Shown: positions 35,370 through 44,288 of the stretch, piece by piece | How the letters are laid out: every line of letters starts with the position of its first letter | How positions within the stretch are numbered: position 1 is the stretch's first letter | NCBI GenBank assembly: GCA_020444415.1 | Contig: JAHLLA010000001.1 | Location: 310,001 to 374,000 of the forward strand | Origin: Bacteroidota bacterium | GTDB taxonomy: Bacteria > Bacteroidota > Bacteroidia > Bacteroidales > F082 | Reading direction: 5' to 3' | DNA length: 64,000 bases | Translations under genes and position numbers: made by a program | The notes under the pieces: generated by a model | Told to the model about the DNA's origin: nothing | What the model saw: the letters and a program-made list of their open reading frames with translations, nothing else | Databases searched by the model: none

Positions 35370-36032
35370 TCAGTTCTTTGTATCAGCTTTTGGCACGCTT
35401 AGATATTTCCCTACCAGCATGGCAATGATCATGGTGAGATACAATTGACCTGCAACACTTAAAAAAATGGACAGTGATTTGGCGAATGAATCATTGGGCG
35501 TAATATCGCCATAACCGAGGGTGGATATGGTTACAAAACTGTAGTATAGGAAATCAGCAGTTTCCCGCAGGGTTTCACCCGGGTAATTAAAAGAATTCGG
35601 ATCATTCGCATACACCACCCTGAACAAAACTGATCCGATGATACCAAATAACAAGTAAATATTGATCGCTTCAATAAATTCAAGCGCACCTACTATCTTA
35701 CTGGATGCAATCCGCACCACCAACTTATAAATAACAAAAAGGAAGAACAATAAAGAAGCCAGGGAAGTCAAGATTGAGAAATTCTCCAGGTCAAAAAGGA
35801 CGGTGACCACATCCAATACAACCAGGACAACCGCTATATAAAAGAACCTGTAATTCCTATCAGCAATCACCAGCACAGCAGAAAAATAAATGGCAGCGAT
35901 AACCACGTAATAAATAATGTCTCTCATCTCACCATTATCAAACAATCCGATAATAAATATGTAGATAAAGCAAAGCCAGAATAAAACGGTATTACGGATG
36001 GATCTCTTGCTGCGGATTTTTGTATGAGGCAT
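35370..36032 (-). CDS. Potassium channel family protein
   Basis: A 220-residue inner-membrane protein with about six hydrophobic segments. The pore motif is TISTLGYGDITPND (about residues 170-183), whose LGYGD matches the K+ selectivity filter. A short C-terminal tail (GKYLSVPKADTKN) has no RCK/TrkA-N domain, so gating by cytosolic ligands is not evident. The four segments before the pore may be a voltage-sensor-like module, but I see no row of regularly spaced Arg/Lys. Potassium flux is inferred from the filter. Confidence 0.85.
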   Translation of the reverse strand: MPHTKIRSKRSIRNTVLFWLCFIYIFIIGLFDNGEMRDIIYYVVIAAIYFSAVLVIADRNYRFFYIAVVLVVLDVVTVLFDLENFSILTSLASLLFFLFVIYKLVVRIASSKIVGALEFIEAINIYLLFGIIGSVLFRVVYANDPNSFNYPGETLRETADFLYYSFVTISTLGYGDITPNDSFAKSLSIFLSVAGQLYLTMIIAMLVGKYLSVPKADTKN

Positions 36033-36078
36033 GTGGTAAATGTTTGAATCAAAAATACAAAATGTAATTTTACATCAG

Positions 36079-36107
36079 TTGACCAGCCGTTATATCTTTT
36101 AACTTTG
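36079..36107 (+). promoter_or_regulatory. Promoter TTG-N18-TAACTTTG for the M16 peptidase gene
   Basis: TTG at 36079-36081 and TAACTTTG at 36100-36107 match the Bacteroidota primary promoter with ideal spacing. The -7 box contains the TTG at 36105 that a simple reading frame would take as start codon; transcription would begin near 36113. Confidence 0.7.
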
Positions 36108-36125
36108 CCGAAAATCATTAAACCG

Positions 36126-37361
36126 TTGGCATACCAGTATCATCAGTTGAAAAATGGCATAAAACTTATCCACAAACAGGTAGAAAGCAATGTGGCGCAT
36201 TGCGGATTGATGGTAGATACCGGCTCGAGAGATGAAAAAGAGCCCGAAAGCGGTATGGCCCATTTTATCGAGCACCTTATTTTTAAAGGCACAAAAAAAC
36301 GAAAAGCTTACCATGTTTTGAGCAGGATAGAAAATGTGGGCGGCGAATTGAACGCTTATACAACCAAGGAAGAAACTTGTATTTACGCCTCCTTTTTGCG
36401 CCCATATTATGCTGTTGTTCTTGAACTGTTTGCGGATGTTGCTTTTAGTTCGGTATTTCCTGAAAAAGAAATAAATAAAGAAAAAGACATCGTTATTGAT
36501 GAAATAAACTCCTACAACGACAGTCCGTCAGAGTTGATTTTTGATGATTTTGAAGATCAGATATTTAGCGGACATCCTTTGGCAGGTAATATACTGGGCA
36601 GAATTGAGACCGTAAAAAAATTCAAAAAACCGGATATTTTTCGCTTCATCAAAAATAATTACAGCACACACCAAATGGTAATTGCATCGGTGGGCAAGAT
36701 TAAATTTGAGAAACTAATCAAACTTGCGGAGGAGTATTTTGGACATATCAGATCGTCTTCGAGGCATAACGGGCGCCTACCCTTCACAATTTATAAAGCC
36801 TCAACAAACAGGGTTGATAAAGATTCCTATTTATCGCATTGCATGATAGGCAACGTGGCCTACCCGCGAACCCATCCCAAAAAAAATACTTTATTGCTGC
36901 TGAATAACCTGCTGGGCGGACCGGCACTCAACTCTCGTTTGAGTTTAGGTATTCGAGAAAAATATGGCTTCGCTTATGGCATTGAATCCATGTACCAGCC
37001 CTATTCTGATACAGGCATTTTTGCCATTTATCTCGGAACCGATCCTTCCCATGTCGATAAAGGCATCTACCTGGTCACCAAAGAAATGAAAAAACTTTCC
37101 GATAATAAACTGGGAATAATACAGTTGCAAAGGGCTAAAAGACAACTGATCGGCCAACTGGCCATTAATTACGAATCAAATCTAAATGAAATGCTAGGGA
37201 TTGCCAAGAGCCACCTGAACAACACCCGGGTGAAGACCTATGAAGAAATTCTTGCTGAAATAGACTTGATTAATGCCAAGGATATTTTGGATGTAGCCAA
37301 TGAAATATTCGACATCAACAATTTAAGCACTTTAATTTATAATGCTAAAACCTATGATTGA
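36126..37361 (+). CDS. Zinc protease of the M16 (insulinase) family
   Basis: A 411-residue processing-peptidase-like enzyme. The inverted zinc motif HFIEH (HxxEH) is followed by a conserved Glu near residue 125 (VIDEINSYNDSP), the usual third ligand region. RLSLGIREKYGFAYGIE in the second half is the M16 C-domain signature (R-Y pair). I chose the TTG at 36126 (MAYQYHQLKNGIKLIHK), because the TTG at 36105 lies inside the -7 promoter box and no ATG is available. The start of the next gene overlaps the stop codon, so the O-methyltransferase is in the same operon. Confidence 0.92.
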   Translation: MAYQYHQLKNGIKLIHKQVESNVAHCGLMVDTGSRDEKEPESGMAHFIEHLIFKGTKKRKAYHVLSRIENVGGELNAYTTKEETCIYASFLRPYYAVVLELFADVAFSSVFPEKEINKEKDIVIDEINSYNDSPSELIFDDFEDQIFSGHPLAGNILGRIETVKKFKKPDIFRFIKNNYSTHQMVIASVGKIKFEKLIKLAEEYFGHIRSSSRHNGRLPFTIYKASTNRVDKDSYLSHCMIGNVAYPRTHPKKNTLLLLNNLLGGPALNSRLSLGIREKYGFAYGIESMYQPYSDTGIFAIYLGTDPSHVDKGIYLVTKEMKKLSDNKLGIIQLQRAKRQLIGQLAINYESNLNEMLGIAKSHLNNTRVKTYEEILAEIDLINAKDILDVANEIFDINNLSTLIYNAKTYD

Positions 37362-37989
37362 TCCAAAAATTGAAGCCTATATAGAATCCTATTCCACAAC
37401 AGAGAGTGAAGTGTTAAAGGAATTAAACCGCCAAACACATTTGCGAACTTTTTATCCTCGCATGCTTTCGGGGCATATACAGGGGAAGTTCCTTGAAATG
37501 GTTTGCCATATGATACAACCCAAAAGGGCTCTTGAAATAGGCACATTTACAAGTTATTCTGCCATCGCTATGGCACAGGGTCTGACTGATGATGCAATTA
37601 TTTTCACCATTGAAGTAAATGAAGAAATGGAATCCTTTATCCGGGAGTTTATTGCCAAATCAGGAATGGATAAAAAAATTAAACTGTTAATGGGTAATGC
37701 ATTGGAAATTATTCCAACACTGAATGAAACATTCGACCTCGTTTTTATTGATGCCGATAAAGAACAGTATGTGGATTACTACAAAATAGCCAAAGAAAAG
37801 TTGAAGCCGGGCGGTTTTATCATCGCCGACAATGTGATATGGAGTGGCAAAGTACTCGAAAAATCAAACAGAATTGATAAAGAAACCCAGGGCATTGTAG
37901 CTTTTAACGAATGTGTAAAAAATGACCCGGACGTGGAGCAGGTGATGCTTTCCATCCGGGATGGCTTACTATTAATTCGGAAAAAATAA
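37342..37989 (+). CDS. O-methyltransferase (caffeoyl-CoA OMT-like)
   Basis: A 215-residue class I SAM methyltransferase. Motif I is ALEIGTFTSYSAIAMA near 64; DLVFIDADKEQYVDYY near 133 and GGFIIADNVIWSGKV near 157 are the metal-binding and catalytic elements of the family. The target hydroxyl compound is unknown. The ATG at 37342 lies within the end of the M16 gene; a second ATG at 37354 overlaps its stop by 8 bases and may be the real start. Both imply translational coupling. Confidence 0.9.
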   Translation: MLKPMIDPKIEAYIESYSTTESEVLKELNRQTHLRTFYPRMLSGHIQGKFLEMVCHMIQPKRALEIGTFTSYSAIAMAQGLTDDAIIFTIEVNEEMESFIREFIAKSGMDKKIKLLMGNALEIIPTLNETFDLVFIDADKEQYVDYYKIAKEKLKPGGFIIADNVIWSGKVLEKSNRIDKETQGIVAFNECVKNDPDVEQVMLSIRDGLLLIRKK

Positions 37990-37992
37990 TGT

Positions 37993-38499
37993 TTAATTTG
38001 TTTTAAACTTATAGGCCACTTTACTTAAATCTTCGTTCGCCTTAACAATCTTTTGTTTGAGGTTTTCCTTGTAAGCTTTTAACTTATCCATCATGGCTTT
38101 ATCTCCAGTCGCAATCATTTGCGAAGCAAGAATGGCTGCGTTGAGCGCTCCATTGATACCTACCGTAGCTACAGGAATTCCGGGAGGCATCTGAACGATG
38201 GCCAGCAAGGCATCCATTCCATCCAGCGAAGCATTGATAGGTACACCAATTACAGGTAAGGTCGTCATGGAAGCGATTACACCCGGCAGATGTGCTGCCA
38301 TACCGGCGCCTGCAATGATCACTTTCAAACCGTTTGCTTCTGCATTTTTGGCGAATTTTTCAACCTGTTCCGGCGTGCGGTGCGCCGACAAGGCATTCAT
38401 TTCGAAAGGGATTTCCATCTCTTCAAAAAAAGCAGCAGCTTTTTCCATTACTTTCAAATCGGACGTGCTGCCCATAATTATACTTACAATTGCTTTCAT
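37993..38499 (-). CDS. purE: N5-carboxyaminoimidazole ribonucleotide mutase (PurE class I)
   Basis: A 168-residue purine biosynthesis enzyme that moves the carboxyl group of N5-CAIR to CAIR. The opening IVSIIMGSTSDLKVM, the loop SAHRTPEQ with the catalytic His, and the IIAGAGMAAHLPGVIAS segment are diagnostic of class I PurE. I start it at the ATG at 38499 (MKAIVSI); an ATG at 38523 adds eight poorly conserved residues. PurK is not adjacent. The gene is divergent from hpt. Confidence 0.95.
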   Translation of the reverse strand: MKAIVSIIMGSTSDLKVMEKAAAFFEEMEIPFEMNALSAHRTPEQVEKFAKNAEANGLKVIIAGAGMAAHLPGVIASMTTLPVIGVPINASLDGMDALLAIVQMPPGIPVATVGINGALNAAILASQMIATGDKAMMDKLKAYKENLKQKIVKANEDLSKVAYKFKTN

Positions 38500-38520
38500 G
38501 TTTCTTTTATTTAGATTTCG

Positions 38521-38528
38521 CAAAAATA
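38521..38528 (-). promoter_or_regulatory. -7 box TATTTTTG for purE
   Basis: On the minus strand TATTTTTG ends 21 bases before the purE ATG at 38499. It lies in the purE/hpt divergent spacer. Confidence 0.5.
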
Positions 38529-38561
38529 AGCAAAACAGGTTATTTTGAAATGGCTAAATTT

Positions 38562-38569
38562 TAACTTTG
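38562..38569 (+). promoter_or_regulatory. -7 box TAACTTTG for hpt
   Basis: A perfect TAnnTTTG match 23 bases before the ATG at 38593. It shows that the ATG at 38545, which lies upstream of it, is not the start of hpt. Confidence 0.55.
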
Positions 38570-38592
38570 TAATGCACTCATTTTGCTACTCC

Positions 38593-39138
38593 ATGAACCA
38601 AAAAGTAATACAAATACACGACAAGAAATTTGAACCTTTTATCAAATTTGCTGAAATAAATCAGGCAGTTGCCAAGATCGCTGACCGGATGAATAAAGAC
38701 CTCCATGATAAAAAACCTTTATTTATAGCGATCCTTAACGGTTCTTTCATGTTTGCCTCCGATCTATTTCATAAGATAGATTTTCCGTGTGAGATTACCT
38801 TTGTAAAACTGGCATCCTACAGCGGAACAAAATCCACTGAAACGGTCAGACAACTAATTGGTATCGACGAAGATATCGTAGGCAGGAATGTGGTCATCAT
38901 TGAGGATATTATCGATTCAGGACTCACAATGGAAAGGGTGCTCGAACAGTTGAAAATGATAGGTGCCGCAGACATAAAGATTGCCACATTGCTGTTCAAA
39001 CCCAATTCCTTCAAGGGCAAATACCCGATAGATTACGTAGGTTTGGAAATCGGGGATGACTTTATTGTAGGCTATGGCCTTGATTATGACAAGCACGGCA
39101 GAAATTTCAAAGACATTTATAAAATTGTTGAACCATAA
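38593..39138 (+). CDS. hpt: Hypoxanthine phosphoribosyltransferase
   Basis: A 181-residue purine-salvage enzyme joining hypoxanthine (or guanine) to PRPP. The PRPP loop is VVIIEDIIDSGLTMERVL near 100, with the acidic pair typical of PRTases; KLASYSGTKSTETV near 75 is the flexible catalytic loop. I chose the ATG at 38593 (MNQKVIQIHDKKFEPF), which agrees with relatives and lies after the -7 box. adk follows after 12 bases, so the two genes form an operon in nucleotide metabolism. Confidence 0.94.
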   Translation: MNQKVIQIHDKKFEPFIKFAEINQAVAKIADRMNKDLHDKKPLFIAILNGSFMFASDLFHKIDFPCEITFVKLASYSGTKSTETVRQLIGIDEDIVGRNVVIIEDIIDSGLTMERVLEQLKMIGAADIKIATLLFKPNSFKGKYPIDYVGLEIGDDFIVGYGLDYDKHGRNFKDIYKIVEP

Positions 39139-39150
39139 AGACTACTGAAC

Positions 39151-39726
39151 ATGTTAAACATCGCACTATTTGGCCCCCCGGGATCAGGAAAAGGAACCCA
39201 GTCAGAAAAAATCATTGAAAAATACAAACTCGCCTATATTTCTACGGGCAACTTGCTCAGGGCTGAAATTGCCGAAGGCTCCGAATTGGGAAAATGCGCC
39301 AAGTCGATGATGGATGCAGGCAACCTGGTACCCGATGAATTGATCGTTCAAATACTGGAAAAGAAAATCAAGAACCTGGATAAAGATGAAAAAGGTATTT
39401 TATTTGACGGTTTCCCCCGCAACCTGGTGCAGGCTTATATTATTACCGGGTTATTGGCCAAGTTGAATACAGAACTCACCGCCATGATCAACCTGGAAGT
39501 AGCGGAAGAAGAACTGATGGACCGCATGCTCAAACGTGCTGCCATCGAAGGCCGAAGTGACGACAACCCCGAGACCATTAAAAACAGGTTTGTTCAGTAT
39601 GAAGCCAAAACCAAACCGGTAGCTGATTTTTATAAGGAGATGGACAAGTGTTATACCGTGAACGGATTGGGTAGTATTGATGAGATTTTTACCCGGATAT
39701 CAAAAGTAATCGATAAGCTCAAATAA
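39151..39726 (+). CDS. adk: Adenylate kinase
   Basis: A 191-residue kinase catalysing ATP + AMP = 2 ADP. The P-loop is FGPPGSGKGT, followed by KYKLAYISTGNLLRAEI and LFDGFPRN. The LID region (MLKRAAIEGRSDDNPETIKNRF in positions about 130-152) is the short form without zinc cysteines, as expected for the roughly 190-residue class. It is the second gene of the hpt operon and ends at a strong terminator. Confidence 0.96.
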   Translation: MLNIALFGPPGSGKGTQSEKIIEKYKLAYISTGNLLRAEIAEGSELGKCAKSMMDAGNLVPDELIVQILEKKIKNLDKDEKGILFDGFPRNLVQAYIITGLLAKLNTELTAMINLEVAEEELMDRMLKRAAIEGRSDDNPETIKNRFVQYEAKTKPVADFYKEMDKCYTVNGLGSIDEIFTRISKVIDKLK

Positions 39727-39755
39727 CAGACAGATACCAAATTTCAAAGCATAAA

Positions 39756-39780
39756 AAAAGCTGCTCGATGAGCAGCTTTT
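39756..39780 (+). terminator. Bidirectional terminator between adk and rpmB
   Basis: AAAAGCTGCTC (39756-39766) pairs perfectly with GAGCAGCTTTT (39770-39780) around GAT. A- and T-rich flanks make it usable from both strands. Confidence 0.92.
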
Positions 39781-39799
39781 CTATTTTAATTTCTTTTGC

Positions 39800-40039
39800 T
39801 TAGGCTTTATAATAGCCTTTAACGGTGGCTCTTTTCAGTGCTTCTGATAAGCCGATCTTATTAACGGTTCTGATACCAGCAGCACTTACCCGTAAATTCA
39901 ACCATTCTCCTGTTTCAGGATTAAAAAATTTCTTATCCTGCAAGTTTGCATGAAATTTTCTTTTGGTTTTAATATTTGAGTGCGAAACATGGTGTCCGCT
40001 AATCACTTTCTTTCCTGTTATCTGACAAATTCTTGACAT
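39800..40039 (-). CDS. rpmB: 50S ribosomal protein L28
   Basis: A 79-residue basic ribosomal protein. MSRICQITGKKVISGHHVSHSN is the conserved start, and RKFHANLQDKKFF and LRVSAAGIRTVNKIGL match the family. In Bacteroidota rpmB is often followed by rpmG and further small genes; here the next feature is the shared terminator with adk, so it is monocistronic. Confidence 0.97.
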   Translation of the reverse strand: MSRICQITGKKVISGHHVSHSNIKTKRKFHANLQDKKFFNPETGEWLNLRVSAAGIRTVNKIGLSEALKRATVKGYYKA

Positions 40040-40174
40040 TGCTTTCTGATTTATTGAGTCCTATCCGAAAAACGGAGTGCAAAGAACGGCATATTTTTTT
40101 AAATATTCAACATTTCGATCATCTTTTTACAATGAATCTGTTCTAAAGTCAGTTGTATCAATACTCACCTTATA

Positions 40175-41569
40175 TTATTTCCGCTGATAAACCGCATAAA
40201 TGATTTCTCTGCCATCATCCGTGATATTTGAATTGTAAATATTTACGAATTCACTATTCCCGTCAAGAGATTCCTTTTTTACATCGTGCTCAACAACAGC
40301 AAACCAATTTTCCCAAATGATGATATCTCCCTTTTTTGTTTGATTGATGATATCATTTGTTAGTTCGAGCCTCTGGTTCACATCAAAATGATCCAGATGG
40401 AGTACCTCACTTAAATAGGGATGTGCAAAAATAAATCGTTGATCCGCATTCTTGTGCTGATCTATAAAATCGGCCACCCGCAGGGCAGATTGCTGGTCGG
40501 CTGACAGGTTTAAATCTTTTTTCCAATTGATGGCAGCCGGGTTGGATGTAAATGGAAATATCAAGACATACACTATGAACAAACCCTGGATGACCCGTTT
40601 AGCAATTTTATTGTTTTTAAAAATTTCCTCTGTTATCAAATTGAGCCCCATCAATGAAATAATAGCCATAAGTGGAACCACACCAATAAACACCCTCAGA
40701 AGCCCCATCGAATTAAAAATTCCCAAATACCAGAATAAGGAGTGTGCGACCAGAAAAGCCAAAAATCCAAGGAATACCAGTATAAAAATTTCATATGAAA
40801 CTTTCTTTTTTATTGTTTTCCATACAATGCTGATAATACCCAACCAAAACAGAACGTAGATGGGTACACCCAACACGTAAATCAGTTCTTCCACAAAGTG
40901 AAATAGCTCACCACTGCCGTATGTACTGCTCAAATGGGCATAGGGAATTTTATTAAATATCCAAAAGAAATCGTGGTAAACAAAAAAACCAGCTACGGAA
41001 TACACTATATGCCCAAATAAGAGCCAGGGAATGAACTTCCATTTTTTCTGAATTAAAAAATAAAGAGCAAATATGCCTAAAATGATCAATCCTTCCGACC
41101 GGATAAAAGGAAGAAATGAAATGATAACAGCAGCCGTTATATATTTGTTTTGTAACAAGGCGTATAGCCCTATGCTGATAAATAATGCAAATAAAGGCTC
41201 CGTTAATCCTGAAAAAGTAAGGACGAAAAATAAAGGGATACTTATCAAAATAACAGCGCTAATGATCGCATTGCGGAGTTGTAGTTTTTGAGATATAAGG
41301 TATGTAAAATAAATGGTGAGGCCTGAAACAATGACATTGAAGATTTTTACACCTACAAATCCGAATTGCGAAAAAGGGCTGGCCAGCAAAACATACACAG
41401 GTTTAGCCCAGTGATTGAAATAAAGTTCCGGATGAATGGGTGCATATCTTGCAAACAGATAATGATGAATGCTATCTCCGGCATCTCCGGTACCATCAAA
41501 AAAGAGAATTGTAAGTGTCGCGATAACAGCATAAAAAACAAGCAGTATGGAGATCAGTCTATTTTTCAT
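40175..41569 (-). CDS. Multi-pass membrane protein, GT-C glycosyltransferase-like
   Basis: A 464-residue protein with about ten membrane segments and a soluble C-terminal part from about residue 365. The first periplasmic loop begins with GTGDAGDSIHHYLFARYAP, whose acidic residues fit the catalytic loop of GT-C (PMT/ArnT-like, GT39/GT83) enzymes that use lipid-linked sugars. HPELYFNHWAKPVYVLLASP and RSEGLIILGIF are also in keeping with this group. The substrate is unknown. It follows rfbB on the same strand after a 62-base gap and may belong to the surface-sugar locus. Confidence 0.7.
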   Translation of the reverse strand: MKNRLISILLVFYAVIATLTILFFDGTGDAGDSIHHYLFARYAPIHPELYFNHWAKPVYVLLASPFSQFGFVGVKIFNVIVSGLTIYFTYLISQKLQLRNAIISAVILISIPLFFVLTFSGLTEPLFALFISIGLYALLQNKYITAAVIISFLPFIRSEGLIILGIFALYFLIQKKWKFIPWLLFGHIVYSVAGFFVYHDFFWIFNKIPYAHLSSTYGSGELFHFVEELIYVLGVPIYVLFWLGIISIVWKTIKKKVSYEIFILVFLGFLAFLVAHSLFWYLGIFNSMGLLRVFIGVVPLMAIISLMGLNLITEEIFKNNKIAKRVIQGLFIVYVLIFPFTSNPAAINWKKDLNLSADQQSALRVADFIDQHKNADQRFIFAHPYLSEVLHLDHFDVNQRLELTNDIINQTKKGDIIIWENWFAVVEHDVKKESLDGNSEFVNIYNSNITDDGREIIYAVYQRK

Positions 41570-41631
41570 GGGTTTTAATTACAATCAAAAAATAAAGTAT
41601 CAGCCGCCCTAATCAATATTTCATAATGGGC

Positions 41632-42684
41632 TTACCTGTTCAGATACATCTCCTCATAATATTTTTGATAATTGCCGCTGGTCACATTATCAAGCCAAGC
41701 CTGGTTTTCGATGTACCAGTCAACGGTTTTTTCAATGCCTTCTTCAAATTGCAGCGAAGGCTCCCAGCCCAATTGCTTTTGCAGTTTGGAAGAATCAATG
41801 GCATATCTCAGATCATGACCAGCCCGGTCGGTAACATAAGTGATCAATTTTTCTGATTCGCCTTTGGCCCTTCCCAGTTTTTCATCCATCACCCTGCACA
41901 ACACTTTGATCAGGTCAATATTTTTCCATTCATTATGCCCGCCTATATTAAAAGTTTCGCCAACAGGGCCTTTATGAAATATGATATCGATGGCTACTGC
42001 ATGGTCCTCAACATATAACCAATCGCGCACATTTTCTCCTTTGCCATACACAGGCAGTGGTTTGTTGTGGCGGATGTTGTTGATGAACAACGGTATCAGT
42101 TTTTCAGGAAACTGGTTTGGGCCGTAGTTATTGGAGCAATTTGAAATAAGCATGGGCAGGCCATAGGTATCGTGGTATGCCCTAACCAGGTGATCGGAGC
42201 TTGCCTTGGAAGCCGAATAAGGGCTGTGCGGGTCGTAAGGGGTATCTTCGTAAAAAAAGCCGGTATCACCAAGGGAGCCATACACCTCATCCGTTGAAAC
42301 ATGGTAGAATAATTTATCTTTAAAATGGTCTTTCCAGATATGTTTGGCGGCATTGAGCAAGTTTACTGTACCCACAATGTTGGCCATGATGAACTCCATT
42401 GGGTTGGCAATGGAGCGATCGACATGGGATTCTGCAGCCAGGTGGATCACCCCGTCAAATTGTTCTTTTTTAAACAAATTGATAATGAAATCACCATCGA
42501 TAATATCACCTTTGATAAAATTATAATTCGGCTTTTGATCTACATCCCTGAGATTTTCAAGGTTGCCTGCATAGGTAAGTTTATCTAGATTATAAATTTG
42601 ATAATCAGGATATTTGTTAACAAACAGCCTGACCACATGAGAACCAATAAATCCGGCGCCTCCGGTTACAAGTATTTTTTTCAT
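41632..42684 (-). CDS. rfbB: dTDP-glucose 4,6-dehydratase
   Basis: A 350-residue short-chain dehydrogenase-type enzyme making dTDP-4-keto-6-deoxyglucose, the precursor of rhamnose and other deoxysugars. The NAD-binding loop is TGGAGFIGSHVV, the catalytic pattern is YSASKAS (YxxxK), and HLAAESHVDRSI is characteristic of RfbB/RmlB. The start overlaps the galE stop by four bases. No RmlA, RmlC or RmlD genes are seen here, so the pathway would be finished elsewhere, or the product may be a different deoxysugar. Confidence 0.95.
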   Translation of the reverse strand: MKKILVTGGAGFIGSHVVRLFVNKYPDYQIYNLDKLTYAGNLENLRDVDQKPNYNFIKGDIIDGDFIINLFKKEQFDGVIHLAAESHVDRSIANPMEFIMANIVGTVNLLNAAKHIWKDHFKDKLFYHVSTDEVYGSLGDTGFFYEDTPYDPHSPYSASKASSDHLVRAYHDTYGLPMLISNCSNNYGPNQFPEKLIPLFINNIRHNKPLPVYGKGENVRDWLYVEDHAVAIDIIFHKGPVGETFNIGGHNEWKNIDLIKVLCRVMDEKLGRAKGESEKLITYVTDRAGHDLRYAIDSSKLQKQLGWEPSLQFEEGIEKTVDWYIENQAWLDNVTSGNYQKYYEEMYLNR

Positions 42685-43709
42685 TTCATCAGATTTTTAC
42701 GGTAAGATTCCTCCCACTTCCATGCGGTGTCCATCATTTCGTCAATACCTTTTTCTGCTTTCCATCCCAGTTCCGTATTTGAATAGGTTGGGTCGGCCCA
42801 TACTTTTTCTATATCTCCTTCCCTCCTGTTCATGATCCTGTAGTTCAATTTCATTTTGGTCACCCGTTCAAATGCTTTGATGACATCTAACACCGAGTAT
42901 CCTGTTCCGGTCCCCAGGTTGAACACTTCAAAATCTTCCTTCATCTTATGATCAATCATCCGGCGAATCGCCACCACATGAGCTTTGGCCAAATCCATTA
43001 CGTGGATATAATCACGCACAGCTGTCCCATCGGGTGTATTGTAATCGTCACCCCAAACCCTGAGAAAATCCCTGATTCCTTTTGCTGTTTGGGTGATGTA
43101 GGGCACCAGGTTATTTGGAATTCCCTGCGGTAGCTCCCCTATTTCAGCCGATTCGTGTGCACCAATAGGGTTAAAATAGCGTAAAGCAATGGCTTTTAAT
43201 TCAGAAACTTTGATGGTATCCTTTAGTATTTCTTCTGCAATCTGTTTGGTATTTCCGTATGGAGATTCGGCCGGTTTGATGGGTGCTTTTTCAGAAACAG
43301 GCAACACATCCGGCTGTCCGTATACCGTGCAGGAAGATGAGAATACAAAATTCTGAATATCATTTTCGATCATGCCTTCCAGCACATTGATCAGGGTACC
43401 CAGGTTGTTTTTATAATACATCAGCGGTTTCTCAACCGATTCACCCACTGCTTTTGAAGCAGCAAAATGTATCACCCCTGACAGGTCATGATGTTTTTTG
43501 AAAAAAGCCTTTGTTTTTTGTTTATCTGTCAGATCAAATACTTCCAAAGTGGGTTTTACGCCTGTGATCTTTGCAATCTGGTCGGCAATTTCGGCACGGG
43601 AATTCGACAGGTTGTCAATAATAATAACCTCGTATCCCTGCTGCTGCAATTCTACCACCGTATGCGAACCAATATATCCTGTGCCGCCTGTTACAAGTAT
43701 TTTCATCAT
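42681..43709 (-). CDS. galE: UDP-glucose 4-epimerase
   Basis: A 342-residue NAD-dependent epimerase. VTGGTGYIGSHTVVELQQQGY is the nucleotide-binding start; YGNTKQIAEEIL carries the catalytic Tyr and Lys, and RYFNPIGAHESAEIGE is diagnostic of GalE. It interconverts UDP-glucose and UDP-galactose (and perhaps the N-acetyl forms) for surface glycans. Both ends overlap neighbouring genes by four bases (acetyltransferase upstream, rfbB downstream), showing tight translational coupling in a four-gene run. Confidence 0.95.
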   Translation of the reverse strand: MMKILVTGGTGYIGSHTVVELQQQGYEVIIIDNLSNSRAEIADQIAKITGVKPTLEVFDLTDKQKTKAFFKKHHDLSGVIHFAASKAVGESVEKPLMYYKNNLGTLINVLEGMIENDIQNFVFSSSCTVYGQPDVLPVSEKAPIKPAESPYGNTKQIAEEILKDTIKVSELKAIALRYFNPIGAHESAEIGELPQGIPNNLVPYITQTAKGIRDFLRVWGDDYNTPDGTAVRDYIHVMDLAKAHVVAIRRMIDHKMKEDFEVFNLGTGTGYSVLDVIKAFERVTKMKLNYRIMNRREGDIEKVWADPTYSNTELGWKAEKGIDEMMDTAWKWEESYRKNLMK

Positions 43710-44287
43710 CCGCTGATTTTACTCACACTGCCATTGGTCAATTTGTACTTTGCTTTGCTCTCAGGGCAAATGGCGATGCCGTTTTTATTGAATTCCAGTT
43801 TATGACCGTATTCACTCATCCAACCCGTTTGTTTGGCCGGATTTCCGATCACCAACGCATATGGGGCCACTTCTTTTGTAACAACAGCTCCAGCACCTAT
43901 AAACGCGTATTCTCCAATGGGATGACCACAAACAATAGTCGCGTTAGCACCTATGGAAACCCCTTTCTTTACCAATGTTTCCACATATTCTCCCCTCCTG
44001 TTGACTGCACTCCGGGGATTTACCACGTTGGTAAAAACCATGGACGGACCGAGGAATACATCATCTTCGCAGATAACACCTGTATAGACAGAAACATTAT
44101 TTTGGATTTTTACATTATTACCTAATATAACTTTAGGCGAAATCACCACATTTTGCCCGATATTACAGTCCTTCCCGATCTTACATTCCGACATGATATG
44201 TGAAAAATGCCAGATTTTTGTTCCCTTGCCAATGGAACAGTTTTCGTCGATGACGGCGGTTTCGTGTGCAAAATATTCCTTTTCCAT
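43706..44287 (-). CDS. Left-handed beta-helix N-acetyltransferase, WbpD/WlbB-like
   Basis: A 193-residue protein built from hexapeptide repeats (IGKGTKIWHFSHI, IGQNVVISPKVILGNNVKIQNNVSVY). It closely resembles enzymes that acetylate the 3-amino group of UDP-2-acetamido-3-amino-2,3-dideoxy-glucuronate or related sugars: NPRSAVNRRGEYVET and GANATIVCGHPIGEYAFIGAGAVVTK are conserved. It starts one base after the aminotransferase stop and overlaps galE. With that aminotransferase it would make a diacetamido sugar, but the dehydrogenase steps (WbpA, WbpB types) are absent here. Confidence 0.9.
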   Translation of the reverse strand: MEKEYFAHETAVIDENCSIGKGTKIWHFSHIMSECKIGKDCNIGQNVVISPKVILGNNVKIQNNVSVYTGVICEDDVFLGPSMVFTNVVNPRSAVNRRGEYVETLVKKGVSIGANATIVCGHPIGEYAFIGAGAVVTKEVAPYALVIGNPAKQTGWMSEYGHKLEFNKNGIAICPESKAKYKLTNGSVSKISG

Positions 44288-44288
44288 G

